Positions 1 through 14,663 are shown, counted from the first letter of the stretch. The stretch: DNA of 64,000 nt from an uncultured Methanobacterium sp. (GCF_963665055.1 NZ_OY762015.1:744001-808000); one strand, 5' to 3'. Notes: a model not told the origin generated them from the letters alone. Program-made: numbers and translations.

Positions 1-898
1 CCAGTACCAGGGCACAGGGACAGAACACAACCAGAATGGTTACCAGACGTATGATATCATGGGTTAGGATGTATGTTACCAGAGAGGCAGCTACAGCAAT
101 CGGAACAATGATGGTGGCAACCCGGTCTGTTAACCTAACCACCGGTGCTTTCCTACTTTCGGATTCTTCAACCAGTCTTATAAGTTCGGCCAATGATGTG
201 TCCGCACCAACCCGAGTAGCTTTTACTTCAATTACTCCTAACTGGTTTAAAGTACCTATAAAGACTTCATCACCTAATTTTTTATTAACAGGCATGGATT
301 CTCCGGTTAAAATTGATTGATCTATGGAGGTGCGTCCACTTGTAACAACTCCGTCAACAGGAATGGATTCTCCAGGTTTTACCAGAAGAATATCACCAAT
401 CTCCAGTTCACTTACCTTTACCTCCTTTTCCCCATGGGATGTCTTTACCCGGGCCACCTGGGGAGTTAACTGTATGAGTTTTTTAACACTTTCATGAGCT
501 TTTCTAACGGTACGATCCTCTAAAATCTCACCGATCATCATGATAACTGCAATTTCTCCAGCTGCAAAATATTCACCTATAGCAACAGATGCAATAAGGG
601 CGATACTAACCAGAACGTTTGCTTTTATATCAAATTTAATGATCAAACCCTTTCCAGCTTCAATGAGAATGGGCGTTCCACTGATCACCACACTTACCAG
701 TGCCACATCAAAGGGTAATATATTCTTAAGGATCCCTGACCAGCTGATTAACAGGAATACTCCAGAAATAATAGTTAAAATTATTGAACGATACTCACTA
801 TCTTCTTTAAATTTCTGAAAGCTTACATTCTCTTTAATTTGCAGGCTAATATTCTCTTTAATCAGTCCAATATTGTCTTCAATATGTATATCCTTCAT
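1..898 (-). CDS. Heavy-metal-translocating P1B-type ATPase (N-terminal part, runs off the window)
   Basis: The visible 299 residues are the N-terminal half of an ion-pumping P-type ATPase in the cytoplasmic membrane. After a short tail of about 40 residues come two closely spaced hydrophobic hairpins. The actuator domain follows with the TGES phosphatase loop near residue 200, then another hairpin ending in CPCALVL near residue 295, at the window edge. CPC in this transmembrane helix marks the P1B subfamily that moves Cu+, Zn2+, Cd2+ or Pb2+. No N-terminal CxxC metal-binding domain is present. The phosphorylation site (DKTGT) would lie outside the window, so the ion cannot be assigned. The ATG at 898 is preceded by AAAGGTG. 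Iron genes lie nearby, but this gene points away from them. Confidence 0.92.
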   Translation of the reverse strand, partial: MKDIHIEDNIGLIKENISLQIKENVSFQKFKEDSEYRSIILTIISGVFLLISWSGILKNILPFDVALVSVVISGTPILIEAGKGLIIKFDIKANVLVSIALIASVAIGEYFAAGEIAVIMMIGEILEDRTVRKAHESVKKLIQLTPQVARVKTSHGEKEVKVSELEIGDILLVKPGESIPVDGVVTSGRTSIDQSILTGESMPVNKKLGDEVFIGTLNQLGVIEVKATRVGADTSLAELIRLVEESESRKAPVVRLTDRVATIIVPIAVAASLVTYILTHDIIRLVTILVVFCPCALVL

Positions 899-1590
899 CA
901 CAGCACCTTTTACACCATTAGTATTACTCGCATTATATTTTGATTATTTTTAATAACTCCCAGTTTCCTGATTAAACCCCATAAACCTGCCAAATGCCTA
1001 TAATGTTTTAATTTCTGATTTTTTTTAAACATTCCAATGGATTTTTTAAATGGATTTGTAAATTACAAAACGAGAAGAAATGATTTTATATGGGGTTAAG
1101 TATTATCATAATTCTCCTTAAATCCATTTACATTATAATAATAATTTTTAGCCTATTTAAAGATTATATAAACCTTTTTTGATTAATAATAAAGTTTATT
1201 TGACCTTTGAGATCAATTAAATTTATTAAATCGTTTAAAATGATGATTGGGGTAAATCAAAGGTTTTCAAATGGGATTTTTAAGAAAATTTGTAAAAGAA
1301 ATAATATAATCAGATTAACACCCTAATTGTTCAGTATGGCAACCATTCTTGATGAAAATAACTGAGACTGTGATTATGTTCACATCAAACCTTTTGAATG
1401 GTTATCATATTGTGAAACCAAGTGTAAAATGAAGATTAAGTATAATATTGTACATCTTCTTATTTGGGAAGAGGGTTATAATTAGAACATGATTTGCACA
1501 TATATCCAACAGAATTACATGATTAACAAGATTTATTGTTTTTTCAAGGGGTTACAATTTAAAAATTAAATGATTAAGAGGGGTGTAAAA
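899..1590. other. Intergenic region, AT-rich, no gene seen
   Basis: This 692-base stretch separates the P-type ATPase (minus) from a lipoprotein pseudogene (plus). I see no credible reading frame and no RNA gene. A perfect 15-base inverted repeat, TTTGTAAATTACAAA, lies at 1055-1069, about 160 bases upstream of the ATPase start. It could be an operator, but nothing ties a regulator to it. The rest is very AT-rich and presumably holds the ATPase promoter. Confidence 0.5.
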
Positions 1591-2157
1591 TTGAAACGTG
1601 GAAAAATTTATATTTTTTTATTATAGCGGTAGTGGTTCTCATATCTGGCTGTACCATCAGACTGATGGAAACAACACTACATGTTATAAAACCTTTGATA
1701 AAGATGGGATTTCATTACAGTATCCTGGAAACTGGAGTGAAAAGGCCATACCCCCAATGATGAGAACCTCACATCTCAATCTGGTTTTAAAATGCTGACT
1801 ATTATACTGCAGGGAGAATCAATAGGAAACTACACTGTATACATGGGAATTGGAAAAAGCAATATCACCGCTGGAACCATTCTGAAGCAGCTGACCGCTT
1901 ATATAAATACTACATTTCAACAGAAGCAGGTGACTATCTCAACAAAACCAAAATTACCCTGAAAAATGGTTACAATGGATTTGAATATGTTTATGGAGGT
2001 ACCGAGCTTCTTCTGGTAAATCACTTGATTGTAAAACATACATCTTGACTAAAAATAACACAACGGCTTATTATATACAGTTTCTACTCCAAAGGAAGGT
2101 TTTGAACCATATAACACTATAATTCAAAGCATTCTGAACAGTATTACTATAACATAG
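1591..2157 (+). pseudogene. Frameshifted lipoprotein with PsbP-like domain (pseudogene)
   Basis: Conceptual translation across three frames gives one recognisable secreted protein. It begins at a TTG (1591) with a basic start and a hydrophobic run ending in the lipobox LISGC. A section reading GISLQYPGNWSEKAIPP follows, typical of PsbP-like or lipoprotein families with an F/YPxxW core, and the C-terminus ends in NSITIT before the stop at 2155. The frame changes near 1620 (TTG frame to lipobox frame), again before the YPGNW section, and again near 1780 (after IPP). An intact product is therefore impossible without several corrections. Several shifts in one short gene argue for decay rather than sequencing error, though I cannot exclude the latter. 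A GGGGTGT Shine-Dalgarno-like site lies just upstream. Confidence 0.7.
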
Positions 2158-2288
2158 TCCTGAAACTTAAAAATCCTTTATTTTTATCTTTTATTTATTT
2201 ATTCACAATTTATAAACCTTTAAAAATTTAATTGATCACTTTTTAAAAGAGCATTTTCCGATTTTAACCGCAAACTTAATACACAAAG

Positions 2289-2319
<31 letters not shown>

Positions 2320-2349
2320 ATACCAATAGAAAAGAAAGGAGATGATAAT

Positions 2350-3987
<1,638 letters not shown>

Positions 3988-4011
3988 GTCCCCCGGACTT
4001 ACCCTTTTTTT

Positions 4012-4205
4012 ATTTTTTAAAAATTAAATATCCTATTTTAAATTCTAAATCTCATATATCATTCTTAATTTCTAGTTTTAATTCTTAATAGCCTATTCAA
4101 TTCTTAATACCTTATTTTAATTTTTAATAGCTTATTATCCTTCTAACTATTTTATTTTAATTCTAAATATCCTGTTTTTAATTCAAATAACCATTTTAAA
4201 TCCTA
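4012..4205. repeat. Degenerate AT-rich direct repeats downstream of the thermosome gene
   Basis: About six imperfect copies of a 20-25 base unit resembling TTTTAATTCTTAATAGCCTA follow the thermosome stop codon. The copies diverge in length and sequence, so this looks like an eroded slippage-prone repeat. T-rich runs just after the stop (about 4003-4018) probably terminate the thermosome transcript. No reading frame is present. Confidence 0.55.
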
Positions 4206-4338
4206 ATTTCTATGGGTTTCTTACTTTAGTTTTGAGATTTTCCTAAAAAAGTAAAATTAACTGGTTTTTTATAAAATACATTCATAAATAACACTTATTT
4301 TTAGTTGCAAGAAATTTTTAAACTAATCTTCACAGGTC

Positions 4339-4352
4339 TTAGGGTACCCTAA
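4339..4352. promoter_or_regulatory. Palindromic operator for the iron regulator/FeoB operon
   Basis: TTAGGGTACCCTAA is a perfect 14-base palindrome immediately upstream of the TATA-like TTTTATATA at 4354-4362. TTAGG...CCTAA half-sites resemble operators bound by DtxR/MntR-type metal regulators, and the downstream gene encodes such a regulator. A protein bound here would cover the BRE/TATA region and could block transcription when metal is plentiful. The site is seen directly; autoregulation is inferred. Confidence 0.7.
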
Positions 4353-4396
4353 CTTTTATATACTATAAAATTCCAATAAAATTTAGGTGACCTTAA

Positions 4397-5156
4397 ATGT
4401 CTTCTGAAAAAACGTTAAGTGAAAATGCAGAGGAATATCTAGAAGTTCTATATAAACTCTCATTAAAGGAACGTCCAGTTAAAACTACCAATATATCAAA
4501 AATGCTCAATGTATCCCCGGCAAGTGTTACTCAGATGTTAAAAAAATTTGAAAAAGAAGGTTACGTTGATTATTCACCCTATAAGGGTGTCACTCTTACT
4601 GAGGGCGGATATAAAATTGCTTCCAAAATAACCAGAAAGCACAGACTTTTGGAGAGATTCCTTTATGATGTGCTCAAAATAAAGAAAGAAAAAGTTCATG
4701 ATCAGGCCTGTGAAATGGAACACGTTCTTTCAGATGATGCTGAACGTGCATTATGCCACCTACTGAAAAATCCTGACGAATGTCCTGATGATGAGGAACT
4801 GATACCAGTCTGTGACTTCAAGTTTACAACCTGTGAAGAATGCCGTAAGAGGAATCAGGAAGAAGTCAACCAGGTAGGGAAACGTGATAAAAACCTGGTT
4901 TCCCTCACCGACATGAAGAAAAATGAAAAAGGTAAAGTTTCATTCATCCGGGGTGATTATAAGATCATCCGTAGGTTAATGGACATGGGAATAACCATGG
5001 GTGCCCAGGTAAGTGTCATGGAAGTTGCTCCTTTCAAGGGACCAGTGGAATTACTGGTTCGCGGATCCAATCTGGCACTGGGAAGAGATATTGCTAAAAA
5101 CGTTTTCGTGGAGATCATCAGGGACAACACATCCACATCCGGAGGAGCATTATCCT

Positions 5157-5164
<8 letters not shown>
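4397..5164 (+). CDS. DtxR-family metal-dependent regulator fused to a FeoA-type SH3 domain
   Basis: This 255-residue protein has an N-terminal winged helix (about residues 1-70, with SPASVTQMLKKFEKEGYVDY as recognition region). A DtxR dimerisation/metal domain follows (about 70-140), including RKHRLLERFLYDVL and the C-E-M-E-H ligand segment. A short Cys-containing section (CDFKFTTCEECRKR) leads into a FeoA/SH3-like domain (about 170-250, with RRLMDMGITMG). Proteins of this type bind Fe2+ or Mn2+ and repress metal-uptake genes. The gene overlaps the feoB start by 8 bases, so the two are co-transcribed and probably translationally coupled. The FeoA part could serve as a regulator domain, or as the FeoA partner of FeoB, since no separate feoA is present. 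AGGTGA lies 6 bases before the ATG. Confidence 0.93.
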
Positions 5165-7166
<2,002 letters not shown>

Positions 7167-7392
7167 TTTTAAAAAATGACTAGATTTTACCCCCTATCTT
7201 TATTAAGTTCAAAAATCATTAGATAAACTTCAAACGAAAGTAAAATAAACTTCAACTATTAAGTCGCTAAAAATCATTAGATTTCTAAAAATCATAAGAT
7301 TAAATTCAAACCCAAAAAAATAATCTAAAAAATAATTAAAGTTAAGGAAATTAAATTTTAAGAGTTTAGTAGAGTAATTAGGTGATAAAAAT

Positions 7393-8085
7393 ATGAAATG
7401 GTCCTTAGTTGCAATTGTCATTTTGGTGGTAATTGTAGGTTATACTGTGGTTGCTGTTGCCAGTGGCCCATTCACTCCATTGGGTAGAATGTCCTTTGTT
7501 AAGGTTGCAAATCCTGATTTTTACCCAGGACATCCTCACTCTGAGCTTTTAGTCAAATACGCTGAGGAAAGGAATTCTAACTGTGCCCTGATATGTCACT
7601 TTGCAGGGAGTTCCAACTACCGTAGCTATCAAGATGGTGATGTTTATATAATTGAACTGGCCCTTATTGACACCCAGGGTACCGGTGCTGCAGATCCCAC
7701 CAACTACTGGGATTCAGCTAAATTAGCATTATTTGGTGCACCTGAAGGTCGATATAAATATAAGTCAGACGGGCTCATCTTCGATACCTATGATGAAGCA
7801 ATGAATCATGTAAACACCCTTGCTCGAGAACATAACCAGAGTGGTCCTCTTCCCATTGCTTGGCACGGTAACGCCCGCCAGGGTAATGCAATTTTAATAC
7901 AGGGATGTGGATTCCCACTTTACTTCCAGATAATGCAAAAAACGTATGGAATAGTTCCAGCATACTTTTGCATGTTCTATGGTATGATTTTCCCCTACAT
8001 GAATACTCCCTACCGGAACTTTGAGCTGGGTCACGCCTCTGAACTCCAGTCACTTTACAATGAAGGTGAACTGGATTATACATAG
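7393..8085 (+). CDS. Secreted or membrane-anchored protein of unknown function
   Basis: I do not recognise this 230-residue protein. Residues 1-24 form one hydrophobic segment after a two-residue basic start (a signal peptide or anchor), so the rest should lie outside the membrane. The body is mixed alpha/beta with conserved-looking motifs: GHPHSELL, a Cys pair in NCALICHF, AWHGNARQGNAIL and GCGF. The His and Cys residues could bind metal or form disulfides, but no known catalytic pattern is clear. It has its own spacer, start signal (TTAGGTGAT before the ATG) and terminator, so it is probably monocistronic. Confidence 0.8.
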   Translation: MKWSLVAIVILVVIVGYTVVAVASGPFTPLGRMSFVKVANPDFYPGHPHSELLVKYAEERNSNCALICHFAGSSNYRSYQDGDVYIIELALIDTQGTGAADPTNYWDSAKLALFGAPEGRYKYKSDGLIFDTYDEAMNHVNTLAREHNQSGPLPIAWHGNARQGNAILIQGCGFPLYFQIMQKTYGIVPAYFCMFYGMIFPYMNTPYRNFELGHASELQSLYNEGELDYT

Positions 8086-8109
8086 AGCATCTTAATCTTT
8101 TTAAAGCAT

Positions 8110-8151
8110 AAGGAATTGTCCTTAGATAATAAGGATAGTTCCTTCTTTTTT
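8110..8151 (+). terminator. Hairpin followed by T-run
   Basis: AAGGAATTGTCCTTA pairs with TAAGGATAGTTCCTT around a five-base loop, with two G-U pairs, followed by seven T-rich bases. It lies 25 bases after the stop codon at 8083-8085 and would end that transcript. Confidence 0.75.
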
Positions 8152-8204
8152 ACTCCAATTAATTTATAATGATTAATCATAATCTATAATGATTAATAAT
8201 AGCA

Positions 8205-8214
8205 ATATATAAAT
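8205..8214 (+). promoter_or_regulatory. TATA box of the acetyl-CoA synthetase gene
   Basis: ATATATAAAT is a good archaeal TATA element. It predicts transcription start near 8235, just before a small frame at 8242 and about 90 bases before the acs start codon. Confidence 0.55.
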
Positions 8215-8241
8215 AGTAAAAGTAACTAAGTAATTACAATC

Positions 8242-8322
8242 ATGGATAGAAATTTTAGAAATAGGAAAAAGAGTTTTAAAACAGCAAAAGATGGATTAAC
8301 AAACCAGAAAAAGGGCGGATGA
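8242..8322 (+). CDS. Possible 26-residue basic leader peptide upstream of acs
   Basis: A short frame (MDRNFRNRKK..., rich in Lys and Arg) begins close to the predicted transcription start, so it would be nearly leaderless. It stops three bases before the acs start codon, and the acs ribosome binding site (GGGCGG) sits inside its last codons. This arrangement would allow translational coupling or leader control. The frame may equally be chance in a purine-rich leader; no homologue is known to me. Confidence 0.3.
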   Translation: MDRNFRNRKKSFKTAKDGLTNQKKGG

Positions 8323-8325
8323 AAA

Positions 8326-10230
<1,905 letters not shown>

Positions 10231-10394
10231 ACCTAGAATATCACTGGAAGGAATGAAATTTGGAAGAGTATCTTTGGAAGAATAAACTGGAATATCAGTG
10301 GAAGAATAGATTTGGCAACGTGAAAATTGATTTAAATTAAATAAAAAAGGGAGATGATGAATCAAATAGATTAACCCATTAATGTTGTGATAAT

Positions 10395-10973
10395 ATGGAA
10401 GAAAACAAAAAATCTGTCTTGATAGAGGATTTAACTGCCAATCCGGCACCTCTTGGACTACTTGGATTTGGTTTGACCACTGTCCTGCTGAACATACATA
10501 ACGCAGGGTTTTTCCCTATTAACAGTATGATACTGGCAATGGGAATAGCTTACGGTGGAATTGCCCAGATAATGGCATGTGCAATGGAATACAAGAAAGG
10601 TAACACCTTTGGAATGGTAGCTTTCGGTTCATACGGCCTTTTCTGGTGGAGTTTCGTACTTCTTTTGATCCTTCCCAAAATGGGCCTGGCTGCAGCACCG
10701 GATAAACTGGCACTGGCATCATATCTATTTATGTGGGGATTATTCACCCTGGTGATGTTCATTGGGACACTCAAACTTAGCCGTGGATTGCAGGTGGTCT
10801 TCCTCTCTCTGGCAGTACTCTTCTTCCTACTGGCACTGGGAGATGTAACTGGTAATGCAACTATAACCCTGATTGCAGGTTATGAAGGTATATTCACTGG
10901 TTTCAGTGCAGTGTACGTGGGACTGGCACAGGTTTTAAATGAAACCTATGGGAGGGATGTTTTACCTACATAA
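10395..10973 (+). CDS. Acetate transporter of the GPR1/FUN34/YaaH (SatP) family
   Basis: This 192-residue integral membrane protein opens with the family signature NPAPLGLLGFGLTTVLLNIHNAG near residue 18. It has six hydrophobic helices, the length expected for the acetate uptake porter/channel family. FGSYGLFWWSF is another typical segment. Its position right after acetyl-CoA synthetase on the same strand suggests acetate uptake coupled to activation. Succinate or ammonium specificity has also been proposed for relatives, so the substrate is inferred from context. The gene may share the acs transcript or use its own promoter in the 164-base spacer. Confidence 0.93.
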   Translation: MEENKKSVLIEDLTANPAPLGLLGFGLTTVLLNIHNAGFFPINSMILAMGIAYGGIAQIMACAMEYKKGNTFGMVAFGSYGLFWWSFVLLLILPKMGLAAAPDKLALASYLFMWGLFTLVMFIGTLKLSRGLQVVFLSLAVLFFLLALGDVTGNATITLIAGYEGIFTGFSAVYVGLAQVLNETYGRDVLPT

Positions 10974-11128
10974 ATGGATTGCCCACTTATGGTATCAACT
11001 TACTAAGTGTTACCAACATAATGGGTGTCTGAATGTGTTATCACCAAAGGGTCACCACAAATTCCAAAGAATAAGTCAAATTTATTTAAAATAGCTAACC
11101 GCCTCCAGCTATTTAAATAGAAAACTGA

Positions 11129-11168
11129 AACTTCCCCTTTTTGATTAGAGGGGAAGTTCTTTTTTTAA
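11129..11168 (+). terminator. Strong hairpin and T-run after the acetate transporter gene
   Basis: AACTTCCCCT pairs perfectly with AGGGGAAGTT around a ten-base loop and is followed by CTTTTTTT. It lies about 155 bases after the transporter stop. The rest of the spacer up to the next gene end at 11450 is AT-rich; I see no gene in it. Confidence 0.75.
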
Positions 11169-11449
11169 TTTTCTTTTCTAAAATATAAATCATCTTAAAT
11201 CATCTTTTAGTATCCAATTTATTTTTAAAATATTCACTTATAATTTAACTTATAATAAAATATGTTCCATGATAAGTTTTGTTAGGTTAATATAACAGAA
11301 CTTGTTTTAATATTTATAAAATTTATTTAAAAACTTTAAAACAAATATGGCTATTTATTTGTTAGGTTATTGGAGAACTTTGAAGAAAATTTAGGAGAAG
11401 TTGGCAAAAAATAAATTTGAAATAAATAAAATATAAAAAAAATTATAAA

Positions 11450-11845
11450 TTAAACATCTATTTTAAATCCAAAATCCACTTCACTGGCTGGCTGCCCACC
11501 ACGAATACCCCAGTTTTCCATAGGTGGCTCCAGAAGAATGATCATAATATCATTACCATCAATACCCGGATTTTCACCTAAATTATGGACAATATCCTGG
11601 TAAAGTTTCTTTTTAGCATCAAATGAACGTCCCGGGAACATTGTAATCTGGATCATGGTCACTGCTTGGCTACGGTCCGGTGGACATTCAAAATCTTCTT
11701 TATCCAGTTCATAAATCCGTTGAAAACGGTTACTATCAGGGATGCTCAGTGCATCCACCAGTGCCTGGTGCACACCATTTAAGATTGCTTTTTTATATTC
11801 TGAGGAAAATCCTTTACGAATTTCTATTTTAACTAATGGGCACAT
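11450..11845 (-). CDS. Tautomerase-superfamily protein
   Basis: This 131-residue protein resembles the longer (about 130 residue) tautomerases of the 4-oxalocrotonate tautomerase/MIF superfamily. It has a beta-strand start (PLVKIEIRKG), a helix (KKAILNGVHQALVDAL) and a second beta-alpha-beta unit (AVTMIQITMFPGRSFDAKKKLY). The normal catalytic Pro1 directly follows the initiator Met; here the N-terminus reads Met-Cys-Pro. I chose the ATG at 11845 because GGAGGT lies 7 bases upstream; a TTG five codons earlier overlaps that site. A monocistronic gene with an unknown substrate. Confidence 0.8.
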   Translation of the reverse strand: MCPLVKIEIRKGFSSEYKKAILNGVHQALVDALSIPDSNRFQRIYELDKEDFECPPDRSQAVTMIQITMFPGRSFDAKKKLYQDIVHNLGENPGIDGNDIMIILLEPPMENWGIRGGQPASEVDFGFKIDV

Positions 11846-12088
11846 ATTTTTAACCTCCAAACGGATGTAATTTTTGCATATTGTCTTGATTTTATTTTCA
11901 TTTATTCAATAAGAATTTTAGTTCAATCATAATGATTTATTCAACAATAAGATATTGCAAATTATCCAAGTTTTTTTCACTAATACTCTATTCTTCTCAA
12001 TAAATAATATAAAATAATTGTGAAGAGTTAAGTAAACATCTAAATAATAGAACTGAAACATCAATAATACAAGGGGAAGAATGATTTA

Positions 12089-12586
12089 ATGAGATATAAT
12101 ATTAAAAGATTCAGATGGCCCTTAATCACTCTAATTTTAATCCTTACCATTGCTTCTGTTGGTTTTTATGTCACAACGGCCACAGCATTCCCTCAGAACC
12201 CATCAACCGAGATTTATTTTAATAAGATAGCAAACATGCCTTACACTGTAACCAGTGGCCCGCACCCGGAAACATTCTGGCAACAGGGAGGGGACTGTGA
12301 TGACAGGGCTAGGGTATTTGCAAATTACTTGAAAAGTAAGGGAGCCGAAGATGTCCAGATTTGTTGGATGGCTCGTTATGATAAGAATGGGAAAATGATC
12401 CCTGGTTATGATAGAAGCATGGGACATGAATTTATCGTATGGCACAATAGAGCTTATAATCCTTCAATCAACCAGACCAGACGATATTATGATGCAGATT
12501 TAAATGAGTATCTGGCATTTATGAAGGATTTAAATGGTTTTAATACTTTCTATTATGAAAATCAAACTGTTGGAATTCCATTTTAG
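12089..12586 (+). CDS. Small secreted transglutaminase-like cysteine protease homologue
   Basis: This 165-residue protein has a basic start and a hydrophobic signal segment (about residues 10-32, ending in ATA). A compact domain follows with GGDCDDRARVFANYLKSKG near residue 66, the standard nucleophile-helix pattern of transglutaminase-like cysteine proteases. The MGHEFIVWHN segment supplies the likely catalytic His, and the DADLN region supplies the likely Asp. It probably acts on proteins or pseudomurein peptides outside the cell. A related Cys-His arrangement occurs in the larger protein at 58991. The ATG is 11 bases after GGGGAAG. Confidence 0.8.
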   Translation: MRYNIKRFRWPLITLILILTIASVGFYVTTATAFPQNPSTEIYFNKIANMPYTVTSGPHPETFWQQGGDCDDRARVFANYLKSKGAEDVQICWMARYDKNGKMIPGYDRSMGHEFIVWHNRAYNPSINQTRRYYDADLNEYLAFMKDLNGFNTFYYENQTVGIPF

Positions 12587-12751
12587 GTATGAATTGCATT
12601 CATGTGATTCTAATGGATTTAATAAATTATCATAGGTATGTACTTTCACCTGTGCTCTGCTTTTATTATATTATGTGACAGCTAATTTGAAAGGATTAAA
12701 TTAGGATACATTCTCTTTCAATTAAAATATATTATTTTAAAAAATGGATAA

Positions 12752-13966
12752 TTATCCTTTTGTAATGTGCTTAGCCAATCTCTTAGCCAGTGCCAGAATA
12801 GTAAGAACCGGTGGTGCACCTGGTGCCATGGGAAAAACACTGGCATCGCACACGTAGAGTCCTTCAATTTCTGTTTCCAAATTTTTATCCACTACTTCTC
12901 CCACTGCAGCAGTTCCACCGGGATGTGCACCTCGGGCTGGGGTTGAAACCAGTGTACCCGGGTCAACACCAGCTTCGGTGAGGATAGCTCCTGCAGTAGC
13001 ACATCCTTCGGCCAGAAGTCCCACATCATGGGCTGTGCTCTGTTTAAACACACCACTTTCATCCACCCGACCGGAAGATTCATCAGGTATCTTAACCATC
13101 ATTCCCAGTATATCCTTTTCCTGAATGTTGCTTTGACCAATCCGGGGTATCAGTAAACTGGAGTAATGTGGTGCCAGTAGAAAGCCGTCCTTTTTCATTA
13201 GACTGTTCATGGATACTTCTTTATAGAAGCCAATACCAGGTAGTGACCCGCCTACTGTAACAAAGGTATCCACAAAGAGTTTTTCACCGGCCACCAAACC
13301 CGCGGATCTCAGCAATCCCGGTGTCTGGATGGCACCAGAACATAATATGACCATATCTGCAATATATTCATTTTTAAGTCCATTTTCAGGATTATATGTT
13401 TTGACACCTTTAACCCGCCCTTGTGTAGTTGTAACCCCAGTTACAGTGGTGTTTTCAATAATCTGAACACCATGCGTTAGAGACTCATCTAAATAATTAA
13501 GAGAGCTCCACTTGGCATTCCGTGGACATCCAAAGGCACACTTACCACAGGGGATGCATTTTTCAGGGTCAATGGATTTAGGCATCTTCTCCATTTTTAA
13601 ACCCAGTGAAGAAGCAGCTTCCATGATCTTGAGAGTGCCTTCTCCAAAATGAGTATCTGGAAGTGGTCCCACATTTAATTCATCTTCTGTTTCCTCAAAT
13701 TCAAGGGAAAGATCTATTCCCATTTCTTTAAATTCTTCCTGAAAGGTTCGAACCGCGTTTCCTGCAGTTACCAGGGTGGTGCCCCCCAGGCAGGAAGTTT
13801 TTAGAAGTTCCACTCCAATATCCAGGTTATCATAACACTGGAAAGCTGTATCTGTTGTAACTCTTTTTCCCTTTTCAATCAGTGTAACTGATACTCCATT
13901 TAAGGCAAGTTCCCTGGCAACAGTTGCCCCACCAGCTCCGGATCCAACCACAATCACATTTTTCAT
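12752..13966 (-). CDS. GMC-type FAD oxidoreductase with a ferredoxin-like cysteine motif
   Basis: This 404-residue protein starts with the FAD-binding dinucleotide fold (VIVVGSGAGGATVARELALNG). It ends with a GMC-type C-terminal section including HPGGTAAVGEVVD and LYVCDASVFPMAPGAPP. Near residues 134-146 it carries CIPCGKCAFGCP, that is Cys-x2-Cys-x2-Cys-x3-Cys-Pro. That is the binding pattern of a [4Fe-4S] ferredoxin cluster inserted in the flavoprotein. It is probably an electron-transferring dehydrogenase; the substrate is unknown. I chose the ATG at 13966 with GTGATC just before it, rather than an upstream GTG three codons earlier. The gene is monocistronic in a long spacer. Confidence 0.88.
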   Translation of the reverse strand: MKNVIVVGSGAGGATVARELALNGVSVTLIEKGKRVTTDTAFQCYDNLDIGVELLKTSCLGGTTLVTAGNAVRTFQEEFKEMGIDLSLEFEETEDELNVGPLPDTHFGEGTLKIMEAASSLGLKMEKMPKSIDPEKCIPCGKCAFGCPRNAKWSSLNYLDESLTHGVQIIENTTVTGVTTTQGRVKGVKTYNPENGLKNEYIADMVILCSGAIQTPGLLRSAGLVAGEKLFVDTFVTVGGSLPGIGFYKEVSMNSLMKKDGFLLAPHYSSLLIPRIGQSNIQEKDILGMMVKIPDESSGRVDESGVFKQSTAHDVGLLAEGCATAGAILTEAGVDPGTLVSTPARGAHPGGTAAVGEVVDKNLETEIEGLYVCDASVFPMAPGAPPVLTILALAKRLAKHITKG

Positions 13967-14192
13967 TTTGATCACGTTTAAAAAATAATATTAAATGTTT
14001 TTAGGTTATTTAATTGTTTTTGCATTATGTAAAATCATTTAAGACTTAAGATGATTTTTGGGTATGATGATTTGGATATTATTAAAATAAAATGATTAAA
14101 TAAATTTAGATTTAATCTAGTTCCTGAATTAATTCTTTCTTTAATTAGTCTACTTCTTGAATTAAACAACCGCTAATAATGAATGGTATCCT

Positions 14193-14663
14193 TCATTTTC
14201 GGTAGAGGGTTCTTCTAGGAGGTTGTTTTGGTTTTCTTTTAATAATTCTTTGTGGTCTTTCAGTGATTTTGGGACTTTTAGGTTTGTCCTGGGATTTAAA
14301 GAGTTTATCTGCGAAGTATCCCCCAATAGCACCCATCAAACCATAAATTAACAAACTCACAATCAGTCCCAGAAACAGAGTAAATATTCCATCCAGTGTA
14401 TAACCCACTCCAATTACCACTGCATTGGGAAGTTGGTAGGGTATGTCTGGTGAAGTAAACAGGGAAAAAACGTAATAAAGGAGGCCAAGCAAAGCAGATG
14501 CCAGTGCTCCAACCTTATAACTAGCTTCTTCATCAGTAGTAAGGAAAACCGCCACAAAACCCACTATTGCCAGTGCAAATATGCTTCCGAACTTAAAAAA
14601 GGCCATAATGAGGCCTAGTATCATGCTGGTCAAAATGGCCATTTCCATACTAAATTTTGCCAT
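14193..14663 (-). CDS. Four-helix membrane protein with basic C-terminal tail
   Basis: This 156-residue protein has about four hydrophobic segments between residues 8 and 120, followed by a Lys/Arg/Pro-rich cytoplasmic tail (PQRIIKRKPKQPPRRTLYRK). I recognise no named family; DUF-type membrane proteins with this layout are common in Methanobacteriales. The basic tail might bind nucleic acid or acidic lipids. The ATG follows a GAGGAATCTA ribosome binding site. No operon partner is present on this strand. Confidence 0.75.
   Translation of the reverse strand: MAKFSMEMAILTSMILGLIMAFFKFGSIFALAIVGFVAVFLTTDEEASYKVGALASALLGLLYYVFSLFTSPDIPYQLPNAVVIGVGYTLDGIFTLFLGLIVSLLIYGLMGAIGGYFADKLFKSQDKPKSPKITERPQRIIKRKPKQPPRRTLYRK

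Noticed and set aside
1598..1798. 66-codon frame taken as a small gene
   Set aside because: It is one frame of the lipoprotein pseudogene and lacks the lipobox, which lies in another frame.
5013..5156. Upstream extension of FeoB by 48 residues
   Set aside because: The extension is the alternate-frame reading of the regulator gene; GGAGG lies before the ATG at 5157.
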